From Spongospora subterranea f. sp. subterranea (lineage: Eukaryota; Endomyxa: Phytomyxea; Phytomyxea; Plasmodiophorida), in contig JAUGWO010000047.1 of NCBI GenBank assembly GCA_049724395.1, positions 1-56,517 of the forward strand: a stretch of DNA of 56,517 bases, written 5' to 3'. The notes beneath the pieces were generated by a model that was given only the letters and a program-made list of their open reading frames with translations, was not told the DNA's origin and did not search any database. The position numbers were made by a program, and so were the translations under genes. This document shows, piece by piece, positions 30,985 through 41,512 of this stretch (position 1 is its first letter; each line of letters begins with the position of its first letter).

Positions 30985-31564
30985 TCTCAAATCGTTTCCT
31001 ACTCTACATTGTGGGACAATCGAAAAATTGTTGTTACAACGGAATTTCAAGTTTTGAACCTGGTAGCACAGCAATTGTTCGGGTTCATCACGATTGTTGG
31101 CTCTTCCACAAAACGAATGGGATGTTGGCTAATTCGGCATCAAACCGGCGTTCGTAAAGTAATACGCAACGTGAATGACCACAGCAATACTATCGGATAC
31201 TCCTACAATATGTGACGAGATTGTCGAGAGGGAAGTGCAACCTAATACGCAACGTCAATGACCACTGCAAAAATATCGGATACAATTTCCTCTCTAAACT
31301 GTTGCGACCAGACCGGATATGTTGATCGCAAACGGGGACGATAGCCAGAGAACTGTGCAATATGTAAAGAGATTATCGAGAGGGAATTGTACCCAACTAC
31401 GCAAATTCAATGACAATAATATCGGATACTGATTACACTGTCTGAACTGATTACACTCTTTGAACTGATTACACTCTCTGATGAACTGATTACACGCAGT
31501 GTTGAAGAGAAGAACATGAAACCAATTGTAAGTCAAAGAAAACATGATCAACCCAGCACGTCAG
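30985..31564. repeat. Shared flank and 18-bp words between 7TM copies 3 and 4
   Basis: 30985-31280 is the 7TM 3-prime flank. 31290-31370 has a small scrap that matches the copia tail (CAGACCGGATATGTTGATCG, compare 23850). 31428-31497 carries about four copies of the GAACTGATTACACTCTCT word. The leader of copy 4 follows. Confidence 0.6.
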
Positions 31565-31777
31565 GACAGAACTGGAGCTTTAGTGTGGGGAACAACAATG
31601 TTCTCCACAACAAACAAAATGGGGACCGAGAATAATCAACAGATCATGTGGATCAGTATTGTGTTGCGAATAATTCCATTATGTCGATGCAGAAGATACG
31701 CGTACGCTCTTAGTCCGTTAAATATCAATCTATTGTGGAGCAGGACCTTTCGATCGTCGCCAGTTTATATCTCATCA
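31565..31777 (+). promoter_or_regulatory. Leader of 7TM copy 4
   Basis: Copy of the shared leader. Here it happens to be open in frame with the gene, giving a 78-codon extension from 31544, but the same block is not open in frame before the other copies, so I keep the conserved MASPIL start. Confidence 0.5.
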
Positions 31778-32635
31778 ATGGCGAGCCCGATATTGAATGA
31801 GCTGATAGCAATTGTAGTCGCCATCTGTTTCGGTTTGGTCCTTTTCATCTACGTACTTTTTCAGCAGAAAAAACTAACTCGTCAATGGATTATGCTTCAC
31901 GGTCTGGCGGTGATTACCAATTTGGTGGCACTTGTGTGCACGATTTCAAATATGTTCGTCCTGGGCCGAACTGAGAGTGAATGCGTTATTCTTCATCGAA
32001 TCGGGGGCACAGCGTTTTTTGCTGCTCAGGGAATGATGCGGATATACTTTTCAGGGCGAGTCACAATGCTGAATAAGATGGAGTCGAAATGCAGCCAAGG
32101 AATCGACTATTTCGTCTTGTTTCTCTCCTGCCTCCTAGTGCCGTTCGGCGCTATCTACATTAACATAGTGATGAACACTATGGTAATCCCCTTCATCGAG
32201 CTTTGTGTTTATATTCCTAACGACATTCTGCCATTTATAACAACTGTATGCCGGTTAATTATCGACATTAGCATCAACGTCCGTTTCTTCAAGTATGTTA
32301 TGACCAGACATAACAATACCGGCACCGCCAAAACCACCACTTCCCCAGGTTTTCGTGAAACCAAACCCAAAACAACTGCTTCACAGAACACTTCTGGTCA
32401 CAACCGATTGATGAACATCACAATTGCATTTTTCCTAAGCCAGACAATATTCGAAATATTCACCACCTTCATGGTGAAAGGAATGACGCCGATAACTGTC
32501 GACCATTATGTGGCTGTGTATGCATATGAATTGGCTTGCAATGCGGCATCGACCGTTTGGCCCATGATTTTGGTGCATTTTTTGAAGAAAACGACAACGC
32601 TCAGCACTCTGCGCGTTCCAATCGCACGGGAGTAA
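31778..32635 (+). CDS. Seven-transmembrane protein, copy 4
   Basis: A 285-aa product from the conserved ATG at 31778. It has the same order of membrane spans as copy 1 and the Thr-rich loop (TGTAKTTTSPGFRETKPKTT) before the sixth span. A cysteine in the short loop after span 5 (TVCRLIIDI) is shared with copy 3 but is Ser in copies 1 and 2. The gene ends with RVPIARE. It stands about 0.8 kb from copy 3 and is the last of the array. Ligand and coupling cannot be deduced. Confidence 0.75.
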   Translation: MASPILNELIAIVVAICFGLVLFIYVLFQQKKLTRQWIMLHGLAVITNLVALVCTISNMFVLGRTESECVILHRIGGTAFFAAQGMMRIYFSGRVTMLNKMESKCSQGIDYFVLFLSCLLVPFGAIYINIVMNTMVIPFIELCVYIPNDILPFITTVCRLIIDISINVRFFKYVMTRHNNTGTAKTTTSPGFRETKPKTTASQNTSGHNRLMNITIAFFLSQTIFEIFTTFMVKGMTPITVDHYVAVYAYELACNAASTVWPMILVHFLKKTTTLSTLRVPIARE

Positions 32636-33340
32636 TATATAACCTCAAATCGTTTCCTACTCTATATTTTGTCATGAAATTGTGGGACAATCGAAAAATT
32701 GTTTTTACAACGGAATTTCACGTTCTGAACCTGGTAGCACAGCCATTGTTCGGGTTCATCACGATTGTTGGTTCTTCCACAAAACAAATGGGATGTTGGC
32801 TAATTCGGCATCAAAACGGAGTTCGTAAAGTAATACGCAACGTGAATGACCACAGCAATACTATCTAATACTCCTACAATATGTGACGAGATTGTCGAGA
32901 GGGAAGTGCAACCTAATACGCAACGTCGATGACCACTGCAATAATATCGGATACAATTTCCTTTCTAAACTGTTGCGACCAGACTGGATATGTTGACGCA
33001 AACGCGGACGAGGGAGAACTGTGCAATGGCATGAACCGTTGTTGCAAAAGGATTGATCAAATTGTGATCAAGGAAACACAATCGGAGAATTCTCCCCAGA
33101 CTGAAGGTGATTTCTTAGACCAGATCGCCAACAGACGACCTCTAGGAGTTGTGAATCAACAGATAACAACAGATACCGATTTTCGACACTGAATTCAGAT
33201 TCCAGGAACGCATCTAGTTGGATGAGAGCGAAAGGTCGAAAATCATCGACAGCGTGTTGGTCGAATCCGCATCCACTATTTCAACTTGGCGCAGCCACTA
33301 GTAAAGTAGCAGATACACTGACAGAAGGACGGTGCTTGTA
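32636..33340 (+). mobile_element. 7TM flank followed by copia 3-prime end relic
   Basis: 32636-32945 repeats the 7TM 3-prime flank. 32950-33330 matches the copia pol tail at 23840-24180 and ends with SKVADTLTEGRCL, the typical end of copia polyproteins. Broken relic, similar in age to the copy at 23220. Confidence 0.55.
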
Positions 33341-33860
33341 GAATAAACATCAATCGAGCACAAGGAAAAGCAAAACGCAATTGTAAAACTTTGTAAAACG
33401 ATTCGCAGCTCCGCTACAGAGAGTTTGGGAGTAGATGTTGCGTATTGGGTTCAACATAAGGTTTGTTTGAAGACTGCTAACTTGATTTGTACAAAGCGTA
33501 AGGAGCTACTGCTATTAAGGCGGATGATCTTTGGGTTCAACATAAGGTTTTGTTTGAAGACTGCTAACTTGATTTGTACAAAGCGTAAGGAGCTACTGCT
33601 ATTAAGGCGGATGATCTTTGGGTTCAACATAAGGTTTGTTTGAAGACTGCTAACTTAATTTGTACAAAGCGTAAGGAGCTACTGCTATTAAGGCGGATGA
33701 TCTTTGGGTTCAACATAAGGTTTGTTTGAAGACTGCTAACTTAATTTGTACAAAGCGTAAGGAGCTACTGCTATTAAGGCGGAACGATCTGCATTGTCCT
33801 TTACTTGCCGTCGAGTCCTAAGTTATGAACGGTGATACTCCGTTCAATAAAGTTCCACTT
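33341..33860 (+). repeat. LTR-like sequence with four 86-bp tandem units
   Basis: After ACATCAATCGAGCACAAG (shared with 24270) there are four direct units starting with GGGTTCAACATAAGG at 33447, 33533, 33620 and 33706, spaced 86, 87 and 86 bp. Each unit includes GTAAGGAGCTACTGCTATTA. The last leads into TGCCGTCGAGTCCTAAG, which is shared with the single-unit copy at about 24470. The array is thus an expansion within one LTR-like sequence. An open frame that spans the array is an artefact of repetition. Confidence 0.75.
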
Positions 33861-34839
33861 GGGGCAGGCGGCACTTGCATTCATATCTGAGATGTTGAAG
33901 AATCACAGAACAATGGGCAAGATCATCACTTCTGCTGCGTCAACCGAATCGCATAAATCATCTGCTATTGCAAAACATGACCCGATTGAAATTCAAAACA
34001 CGCCCGGACTCGCAAAGCTGCAAGAAACTCGGCCGCGTCCTCGTGTGGACCATTGTGGTTCCAAGCAAGCAACAAGCATGCAAGACAATTATCACGCAAT
34101 GTCAGTAATTGACGAGTATCTGGGTTTGTTAGTGTATTCTACCTAACCACAAAGGATCAAGCCGTCGAAAGCCTCAAAGCCTGCTTCGCCATGGTATGAA
34201 AACTACACCGGAAATTTTGCTGCCGTGCTCTACGCCGATAATGATGGCGCATTGATGTCAATTCCACAGTTCCTCTCATCCCTATGCAAGCCGACCCGTA
34301 ATATTCCAACACAAAATGGGTTGGCTCACCGTATGCTCAGGACATTAGCGATCCGCTCACGAGCAATGCTTCATCATGCTGGACTTTCATACACATACTG
34401 GGAGTATGCAGTGAGCGCCGCCGCCGCCCACATTACAAACCGCCTACCAACTACAGCCCACGAAGGCCAACCAATCTCCTTATGAGAGATGGGCAGGAGG
34501 AACTAACACCCTGAAGACCCATCAAATTGTTCGGATGCCAAGCGTACGCTCACGTACCTGATTAGCACAGGAAGAAATTAGACCCAAAGGGGTCTGAGTT
34601 CATCTTTATAAGATATGCGACAAAATAAGAAGGGTGGATCGTAAAGGATGAATCGACTGGAAGAGTTATTCACTACTGTAGTTAGGACCTGCGATGTGAG
34701 GAATCAATAATAACAAAACCATCCCTCGGATAACAAACATCAAACTGGGAGTATATGTTAGGGGATTAATGGAACAAGTGATGCTTTGGGTCCAGTTGTA
34801 CGGTACGCTTGTGTTGTTTATTGATGATATCTAATGTCA

Positions 34840-35500
34840 CATCAACCACAACGAGTACAGTTCATGACAGTATCCACACATACGCGTAAAGATAGTTTAT
34901 CCTTTTTTGGCACAAACATAACTGGCGAGCTGCAAGACGATAGAGATGATCGAATAAAGCCTGTGCGAAGATTCAAATCGATGTATTCGCGGAGAGCGGC
35001 GTTCTCTGGCAAGGAAAGTTGACAAATGGGCCCAATAGGAGGACTCGACCCAGGTTGAAAATCTATAACAGTCATAGCTGCGATGATGTGGTAGGCAGTC
35101 GGCCATTTTTTCATCGAAAACATCAGAAATTGCACATTGTCGCAGGTATGGTGACAATGGAAAATCCATGGTACGATCTTGATAATGAGACACCGGTGGG
35201 CGTTGGAAGGGTTTGCTTCTGTGATTGGCGTGGGAAATCCCATGCAGCGGGAAGTCCAATTAATAGAAGCATTTTGTTCTACTACCAACGAATATCCCAA
35301 AAATGACGGGAAAAGACAAGTTATCAACGAGTAAAACAGAAGTGCGACAATGATCTACACCGACTGGAAGGTGAAGGAACTCAGATTCGGGTGTGAGGAG
35401 GATACCATGTCTGGTGAAACTAGATACGGTAAGAGGCGGATGGATGCGTTGGAACACGACAATATATTTAGAAGAAAAAGCGGTATTCATCAAGTTTTAC
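34840..35500 (-). mobile_element. Ty3/gypsy protease and reverse transcriptase fragment
   Basis: Minus-strand readings (35493-35260 and 35327-34842) match the protease-to-RT part of fossils 1 and 2, with DNLSFPVIFG and the SSCSSPVMF segment preserved. It is inserted in reverse orientation within copia sequence. A 70-bp stretch at about 34800-34870 resembles 36105-36175, so the insert may be flanked by a diverged direct duplication. Broken. Confidence 0.6.
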
Positions 35501-35757
35501 CAAGCCCAGCTATCCATTAGAAGATGAGAGCTGCAAATGCGAGAACATGTCCTTGCGAGTAAATCAAATGGAAAGGTGGAAAGGTAGAGAAAGAAGAAAA
35601 AGGGGGATAGTTAGAATTAATTGCATTGTATTTGTCCTTTTGCGCCAAGCGGGACAGTGATCGATGGAATGAGAGCCACCACAATACTGAGACAACGCTC
35701 CTTCTCCTGTCTCTGACCGGTGGTATCAGAATCCACAGTCGTCATGACGGTTTGTCG

Positions 35758-35890
35758 GAAAGGTAGATAAGACTTAAACATGCGAAGGAGATGAGATTCA
35801 GAAACGCAAAGGTAGATGAATTTAGAGACGCAAAGGTATATGAGATTCAGAATTTCGAAGGTAGATGAGATTTAGAGATGCGAAGCTAGA
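35758..35890 (+). repeat. Imperfect ~25-bp minisatellite
   Basis: About five units of AAGGTAGATGAGATTTAGAG plus (A)TGCG or similar, at roughly 35758, 35783, 35807, 35832 and 35859. No coding frame. It lies in the gypsy fragment flank. Confidence 0.65.
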
Positions 35891-38590
35891 AAATATGATC
35901 AGGTGAAGCTAACGAAAATAGGCGGAACATTATAGATGATAATTTAGTGATGTGAAGAAAGAGAATGATTAGAAGTAGCAAGGTGGAAGTAAGATCGGCG
36001 GACGAAACAATTCTTTGTTCCGACCACCTGTCACTGGATTGGTGACCAAATGATGCTTGGGCAAATAGACGTTGTCCGAACTGAGTATTTGCCCAGTTCG
36101 GACGGTACGCATGAGTCGTGTATTGAAAGTATCTAATGAGACATGAACCATATCGAGTACAAGTCATGGGGCAGACTCGACCATCATCAACATGAACAGG
36201 AAGACGATTAAATCCGACGTCATCGATTAACAACACAGTCGCCAACGTCGCCGAGCCCACTTCATACACCGAAGCCATCAACAACCAGAACGCAAAGGAA
36301 ATGGAAGACCGCGATGAAGGCTGAATATCAATCGCTAATAGTCAATTAAACCTGGACGCTGGAACAACTACCCGAAAACCGCAAAGACTTCGGTTTCAAA
36401 TGGGTTTACAAGGTTTGAGCTCAACTCTGATGGATCCAAGGTGAAACTAGTTTCCCAAGGCTTCGCCAAACGTCATGAGTTGCATTCCGAATTACTATAC
36501 GCATCCTTTAAGTCTAAGGGCATCGAACTGGTTTTTGCATCACATCGACGTTGATACATCATACGTAATTGCTGATCTCGATACCGACATCTATCTCGCC
36601 CAACCAACTGGATTTGAAGAGCAAGGTCTCGAAAAAGACCAGTCAGTCTGCCACTTTATAAGGCTATGCATGGTCTCAAACAAGCTGGCAGAGCTTGGTT
36701 CTTACACCTTTCTTGATTCCTCAAATTTCCAATCAACTCTCACAAATCCTTGCCTTTTTGTTAAAGGCATCCAACAACCCCCATGTATACGTCGCATCCT
36801 ATATCCTCTTCGCCAGCAAGAACCAGACCCTCGTACAAGAATTTGAAGAAAGCATCTTAAAACTCCTAAAGAGATGAAGCTGTTAGGACAAGTTCAGTAC
36901 AAAATAGGTCTTCACATAAAAAAGGAGGAAGGTCGGGTCTGTTAATGTCACTCAGGAATCATGATCACATGCAATCCCTCCGGAGCTCCTTCGATCAAAG
37001 AACAACAACATGCGACCTCAATTTCACGCAACACAGGTTCAGTATCTGACTCAAACGAATCATCCTTTATCGAAAAGCTGTCGGCGGCCTGATTAATCAT
37101 GCAAACTGTACCCAGTCAGACATCATGCAAGCAGTACTTCATGTCGCCCGCAGCGTCGTCAACACGACAGCAGTCAACGGTATTGCTGTCAAGCGCGTTC
37201 GGCCAGGTGCCTCTCACACTTGTCGGCACAAGGCCGATGGAATCAGCATTTCATCAGATGAGCGTTACTTCTGCCAACAATGTCCACATGCGAAGTCGAA
37301 ACGACAACCGTTCCCGAAACGGCGAGAGTCTCGATCAACGCACAGATACCAGATCGTATCAGCTGACCTAAAAAGTTCACTTACAACCGCGAACGACGGG
37401 GTATAGGTACTACATCACCTTCAATTGTCTATTTTCTAACTGTGTTGGGTGAACCCCCGAAGAAGTCCTAGCCGCAACCAAGCAATTCAACATTTCTCAC
37501 CGACAATGGAGGCGAATATGATATGTAAATAGCGAGATGAACGCGTGAATGCTGCAAAGAACATCAAGCATCAAAAGACAGTCATAACCCAAAAGAATTG
37601 GATGGCCCAGGGACGGATCAGACAATCATGGCAATTGGCCCTAAAAGAGTACTGGCCCAACGTAGTCAAGTACGCGATGTAAACGTTGAATCGACTCCCA
37701 ACCAAGGCAACCGAGTGCAAAACACCTTTCTAACTATGGATGATCCGCAAGCCAATGGTCAACCTCATGAAGCCATTTGACATTACTGTATATGCCAACA
37801 TCGACCTCTCACTACGAGCATCTCTGCAGTCAACATCAGAACGTTGCACCTTCTTAGGCTACGCTGATTTCCAGAAGGGCTACATCGTAAAACAACTCAG
37901 TAACAAGAATGTTAGCGTACGAAGAGATATATTTTTCGAGGATAGATTCTTCCCGAGCAAGGAGCGTTCGAGCGATCATGACCCTAATGAAATCATCGAT
38001 GATCATGGATTCGAACTCAACTTCGTGAACCACCTAACCAATTTGGAGTACTAAAGAACGTTCCACGATGCAATGCAGATTCCTGACAGTAGTTTCTGGT
38101 GTATATGCATCTCTTGAAGTGCAACGGTCAGGCATCTGCATGGACACTGGCAACTTTACCTGCCAATAACAACGTGATCAAAGGACGATATGTCTTCACC
38201 AACAAGCAATCCGATGGGAAGCTAAGTACAAAGCACGATTCGTGGCCAAAAGCTACTCCCAAATTTACAGCATCGATTACCACGACACAAATTCCTCTCT
38301 GTACTATCGTGCTTCTCTTAGATACCCATCATGAAATCTCCTCAAAGCCCAAAGTCTTCACACATTTTCCTTGCATCTGGTTTCAACACAACGGCTCCGA
38401 CATAATTCTCGCTGCAAGTCCATGTCGATGATCTACTCATCATGAGAGACAAGAATCATCAAGGCCAGGTTTGGCATCGTCCTGACGCAAGAAGTCGACA
38501 TCAGACAAATAACAGAACATTTCGGTCAAGCAAACTGCAAACCGACACCGCTGCCATTGGCGAAGTCACTCGAAACTGAAACGGAGAATA

Positions 38591-39700
38591 TGGTGTAATC
38601 TATCTGCGGTCTGAGTTGGTTAGGTTCTGCAGTTTATAGATGGTCACTTTGCATCATCAAAAACAGCTGAATGTCAATCAAGACTGTTTTTGTTTTGACT
38701 GATCTTGGTTTGGACATGAAGTCCTTCCTGGTTCGATGTTTCAAGAGACGCTTCTCCTCGTTAATGCTGCTGTAGAGGGTTTCTTCAATTGTTGTCTATA
38801 TAGATTGCTGTTTTCGTCACGTAATTTTCAATGTAATTGTGGAAGTTCGCGATTCATGGAAAATGGAGAACCAATATGGGTCTGATTGGTTGTTGCCGAC
38901 GTCATTTATTGAAAACAATCTCAATCCGATATCGTGAGGTTGGTCCATCAGAAACAACCTGTTCGGAACACCCTGGAGTAGGCAGAGTCGTCCATTTTCA
39001 GGCACTGCGACATCTTGGAAATTGCAGCGAAAAATGAAGTTTAAACAACGAAGCTTGCATCTGTCAAATGAAAAAGGGCGATATATTTTTTGTCAGAGAT
39101 CAAAGAAATCACATTAGGTTTCACTGTTTTTGAATTCTATAGTTCACAGACAAAACTAGATAAAGTCCAAGCCTTCGATTGGTAGAATCGATGAAATGGG
39201 TCATCCAATAATAAAGTGATTTCTGCCATGACTTCATCGAAGGTTTCCAGATCCGGAAAAGCAACTTTTTTTCATCATTCTCTGGAACCCGAGCCGATAT
39301 TGATCGCGAACGGGGACGACTGAACAGATCAATCTGAATTATCTCTTGAACCGTTTTCGCAATCGGATTGATGACAAATGCTGCGTTGGAATCGTCACCT
39401 GAGAGGTCTCTCCAGACTAAAAGTGATTTCCTTGATCGGATCGCCAATAATCGATCTCCAGGAGTTGCTGCGGCGGAGTACTGATTCTTCATCTTGGTTA
39501 ACAGATAACAAGATATACAGATTCTCGACACTGAACTCAGATGCCAGGAACGTCCCTAGGTAGTTGGGTTAGAGGGCCAGGTCGATGAAAAATAATCGAC
39601 ACAACGTAATAGTCGGATCCGTATCCACTGTTTCAACTTGGCGCTGGAACCAGCGAAGTGGCAGAACCAACGACAGAAGGACGTTTGTTTGTAAAAACTT
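38591..39700 (+). mobile_element. Copia 3-prime end relic
   Basis: This matches the copia tails at 23220-24180 and 29370-29680 (words such as CAGAAACA, TGATTTCCTTGATCGGATCGCC, TTTCAACTTGGCGCTGGAACC). It is the 3-prime end of the copia fossil before it. Minus-strand open frames in this stretch (for example 136 codons at 39531-39121) are likely chance. Confidence 0.5.
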
Positions 39701-40775
39701 CAAAGAACCAACGACGTCAATGGAACGTTCATTGTGTACGGTAGGTCCCAGACACTTTGGATAAACCATAGAGTGCCGATCAGAATCGTCACCCTGATAC
39801 TGATCACGATCTCCCAACGGATATGGAACCCGTCGGATGATCCCCTCAACTTCAAAAAAAGCCACTTGCAGACCCAGAATCCAAGCCAGGCAATCTCTTC
39901 GGCGACAAATTCACACTCATCTGGTTTATGCCGGACATAACTCACCAGCATAAAACTAATAACCCATACGGGACTCATGAATTCGATAAAATGAGCCGAT
40001 GATGAGGAAACCAAATATCAGACTGTTTCAATCGGGTTTTGGCGACTTCCGCGATCCCATTCGGGGCACCACGATCTCCAAATGAACGCTGATGTTAGAT
40101 TCGGCTTTCAATCGCAGTTTTGCCTGCTGGATTCGGTGCATCCAGAAATTGGCGGCATAGCGGAAATCAATCCGACAACGGCGATCGAAGCCAGATATGT
40201 GTGGGCGACAAATACTATTGGAAAGCAATCGACCTGTTCCAGATACCAAAATTAATGAAGTTGATGGCGATAAAGAATACGACAAGAAAGTTCACAGCGG
40301 CATTCGAGCTTGGATAACAGGAACTTTATGGTGCTGAAAGTAAAGGATCATGGGAATCATCACTCAAAACGAAGAAACGCTCAATATCCATATGAGGATT
40401 CTACAGAAATAGGTCTAAAAGGTAGATACGAAGCTGGCCACGTATGCCCTATCACGAACAAGGCACAGCTTCTTGGTCGACCCTCCTCCCAATCGCTGTC
40501 CAATACACCGCTCTGGTTGCAACATGAACAAGCATCCGACAGCTTTCAGTCTGCATTGCGCTCGTGCTGTACAAGTCCAAACCAGGCAGTTTGACATCGC
40601 TAACGTCCATGCGAGAAAAAGCAACTGCAGAGATCCGATATATATATATATGGAAGGTGCTTGTTAATAATATTTCCCAAAGTAATGACATGAAATTGAC
40701 ACAAGACGATGATGAAGATGAGGAAGACCATTTAGGTTCGGTATTGTTGAAATGTTTTGACAAAGCTACAAGTAG
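39701..40775. other. Unassigned stretch
   Basis: I find no gene I can support. Small frames occur on both strands, the last on plus (40564-40800) being acidic (QDDDEDEEDHLG) and running into the minisatellite. ATATATATATATAT occurs near 40640. Confidence 0.25.
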
Positions 40776-40985
40776 CGTAAAAGGACGAAGCTACATGTGA
40801 CGTAAAAGGACGAAGCTACATGTGACGTAAAAGGACGAAGCTACATGTGACGTAAAAGGACGAAGCTACATGTGACGTAAAAGGACGAAGCTACATGTGA
40901 CGTAAAAGGACGAAGCTACATGTGACGTAAAAGGACGAAGCTACATGTGACGTAAAAGGACGAAGCTACATGTGACGTAAAAGGC
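40776..40985 (+). repeat. 25-bp minisatellite, eight full units, TGACGTAA in the joins
   Basis: Eight identical units of CGTAAAAGGACGAAGCTACA plus TGTGA start at 40776, 40801, 40826, 40851, 40876, 40901, 40926 and 40951, with a partial ninth at 40976. A decayed unit (CAAAGCTACAAGTAG) precedes the array. Each junction makes TGACGTAA, a bZIP/CRE-like half-palindrome. The period of 25 is not a multiple of 3 and no frame is kept. Units show no differences, so the array is young or homogenised. There are no spacers, which excludes CRISPR. Confidence 0.9.
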
Positions 40986-41512
40986 AAAAATGACGATGAA
41001 ACCGCTGAAACGAATAGTCAGTTATTGGTTTCATAAGCAACGAATCTGTCGTTGTTGCAAAAATCCCATCAATATCATGACATGTATATATGAGAACTAT
41101 TTCAAGCTTTGACCATTAAAAGTGTTCAGTTTGATATATTCCTACTGACAATGAGCCTTCTTCATAGTCTATGATTCTACATATAGATACTGTGCGCCGA
41201 TGGATTGAAGTTGTAAACATGGAACGATGATGCACACTCAGACGCAGGTCTTAAAAAGGTCGACTATACACCACTTCTCTCGTGTTGTGATTTTTGCCTA
41301 ATGGAAATATTTCTTATTGAGTAGAAATTCGAATCAGTGAGAGACATAAAGAGCAGGAAACCTAAGACGATGCTGTCAGTACTCAGTATGCTCATCTATG
41401 CTCATCCTGGTTGAATAACCCGGTTGAGATTTATGGCCTCAGTTTCATGGCGTAATGGCTTGCGTCGCACATTATCTTAGTGCGTCTTGCGTACACTGAG
41501 TTACATTAGCGG
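40986..41512. other. Unassigned spacer upstream of the Coa1-like gene
   Basis: No gene supported. Contains CATGTATATATGAGAAC near 41080 and AT-rich sequence. The spacer ends just before the first frame of the next gene, so it may hold its promoter. Confidence 0.25.

Larger units (their letters stand above)
33861..38590 (+). mobile_element. Ty1/copia fossils, at least two, with gypsy fragment inside
   Basis: Copia parts on the plus strand: early coding and integrase (33861-34640, including TYWEYAVSAAAAHITNRLPT), reverse transcriptase and later pol (36190-37160, including MHGLKQAGRAWF by eye), then a second integrase to reverse transcriptase run (37160-38590, with CQQCPHAKSKRQPF and CTFLGYADFQKGY). 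The order integrase, RT, integrase, RT means two copies lie end to end. A minus-strand gypsy fragment and repeats occupy 34840-36120. All parts are broken with many breaks. No complete element is present. Confidence 0.65.

Noticed and set aside
31544-31777. 78-residue N-terminal extension of 7TM copy 4
   Set aside because: The same block precedes the other copies in non-matching frames, so the conserved MASPIL start is preferred.
23220-33340. 7TM genes as cargo of a transposable element
   Set aside because: No terminal repeats or target duplications bracket a unit. Copia pieces vary in length between copies, which fits duplication of the region better than transposition.
33425-33643. 72-aa repetitive protein
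   Set aside because: It is a translation of the 86-bp tandem units, lost as the phase moves in the next unit.
40776-40985. CRISPR-like array
   Set aside because: Units are directly joined with no spacers, and the genome is eukaryotic. It is a minisatellite.
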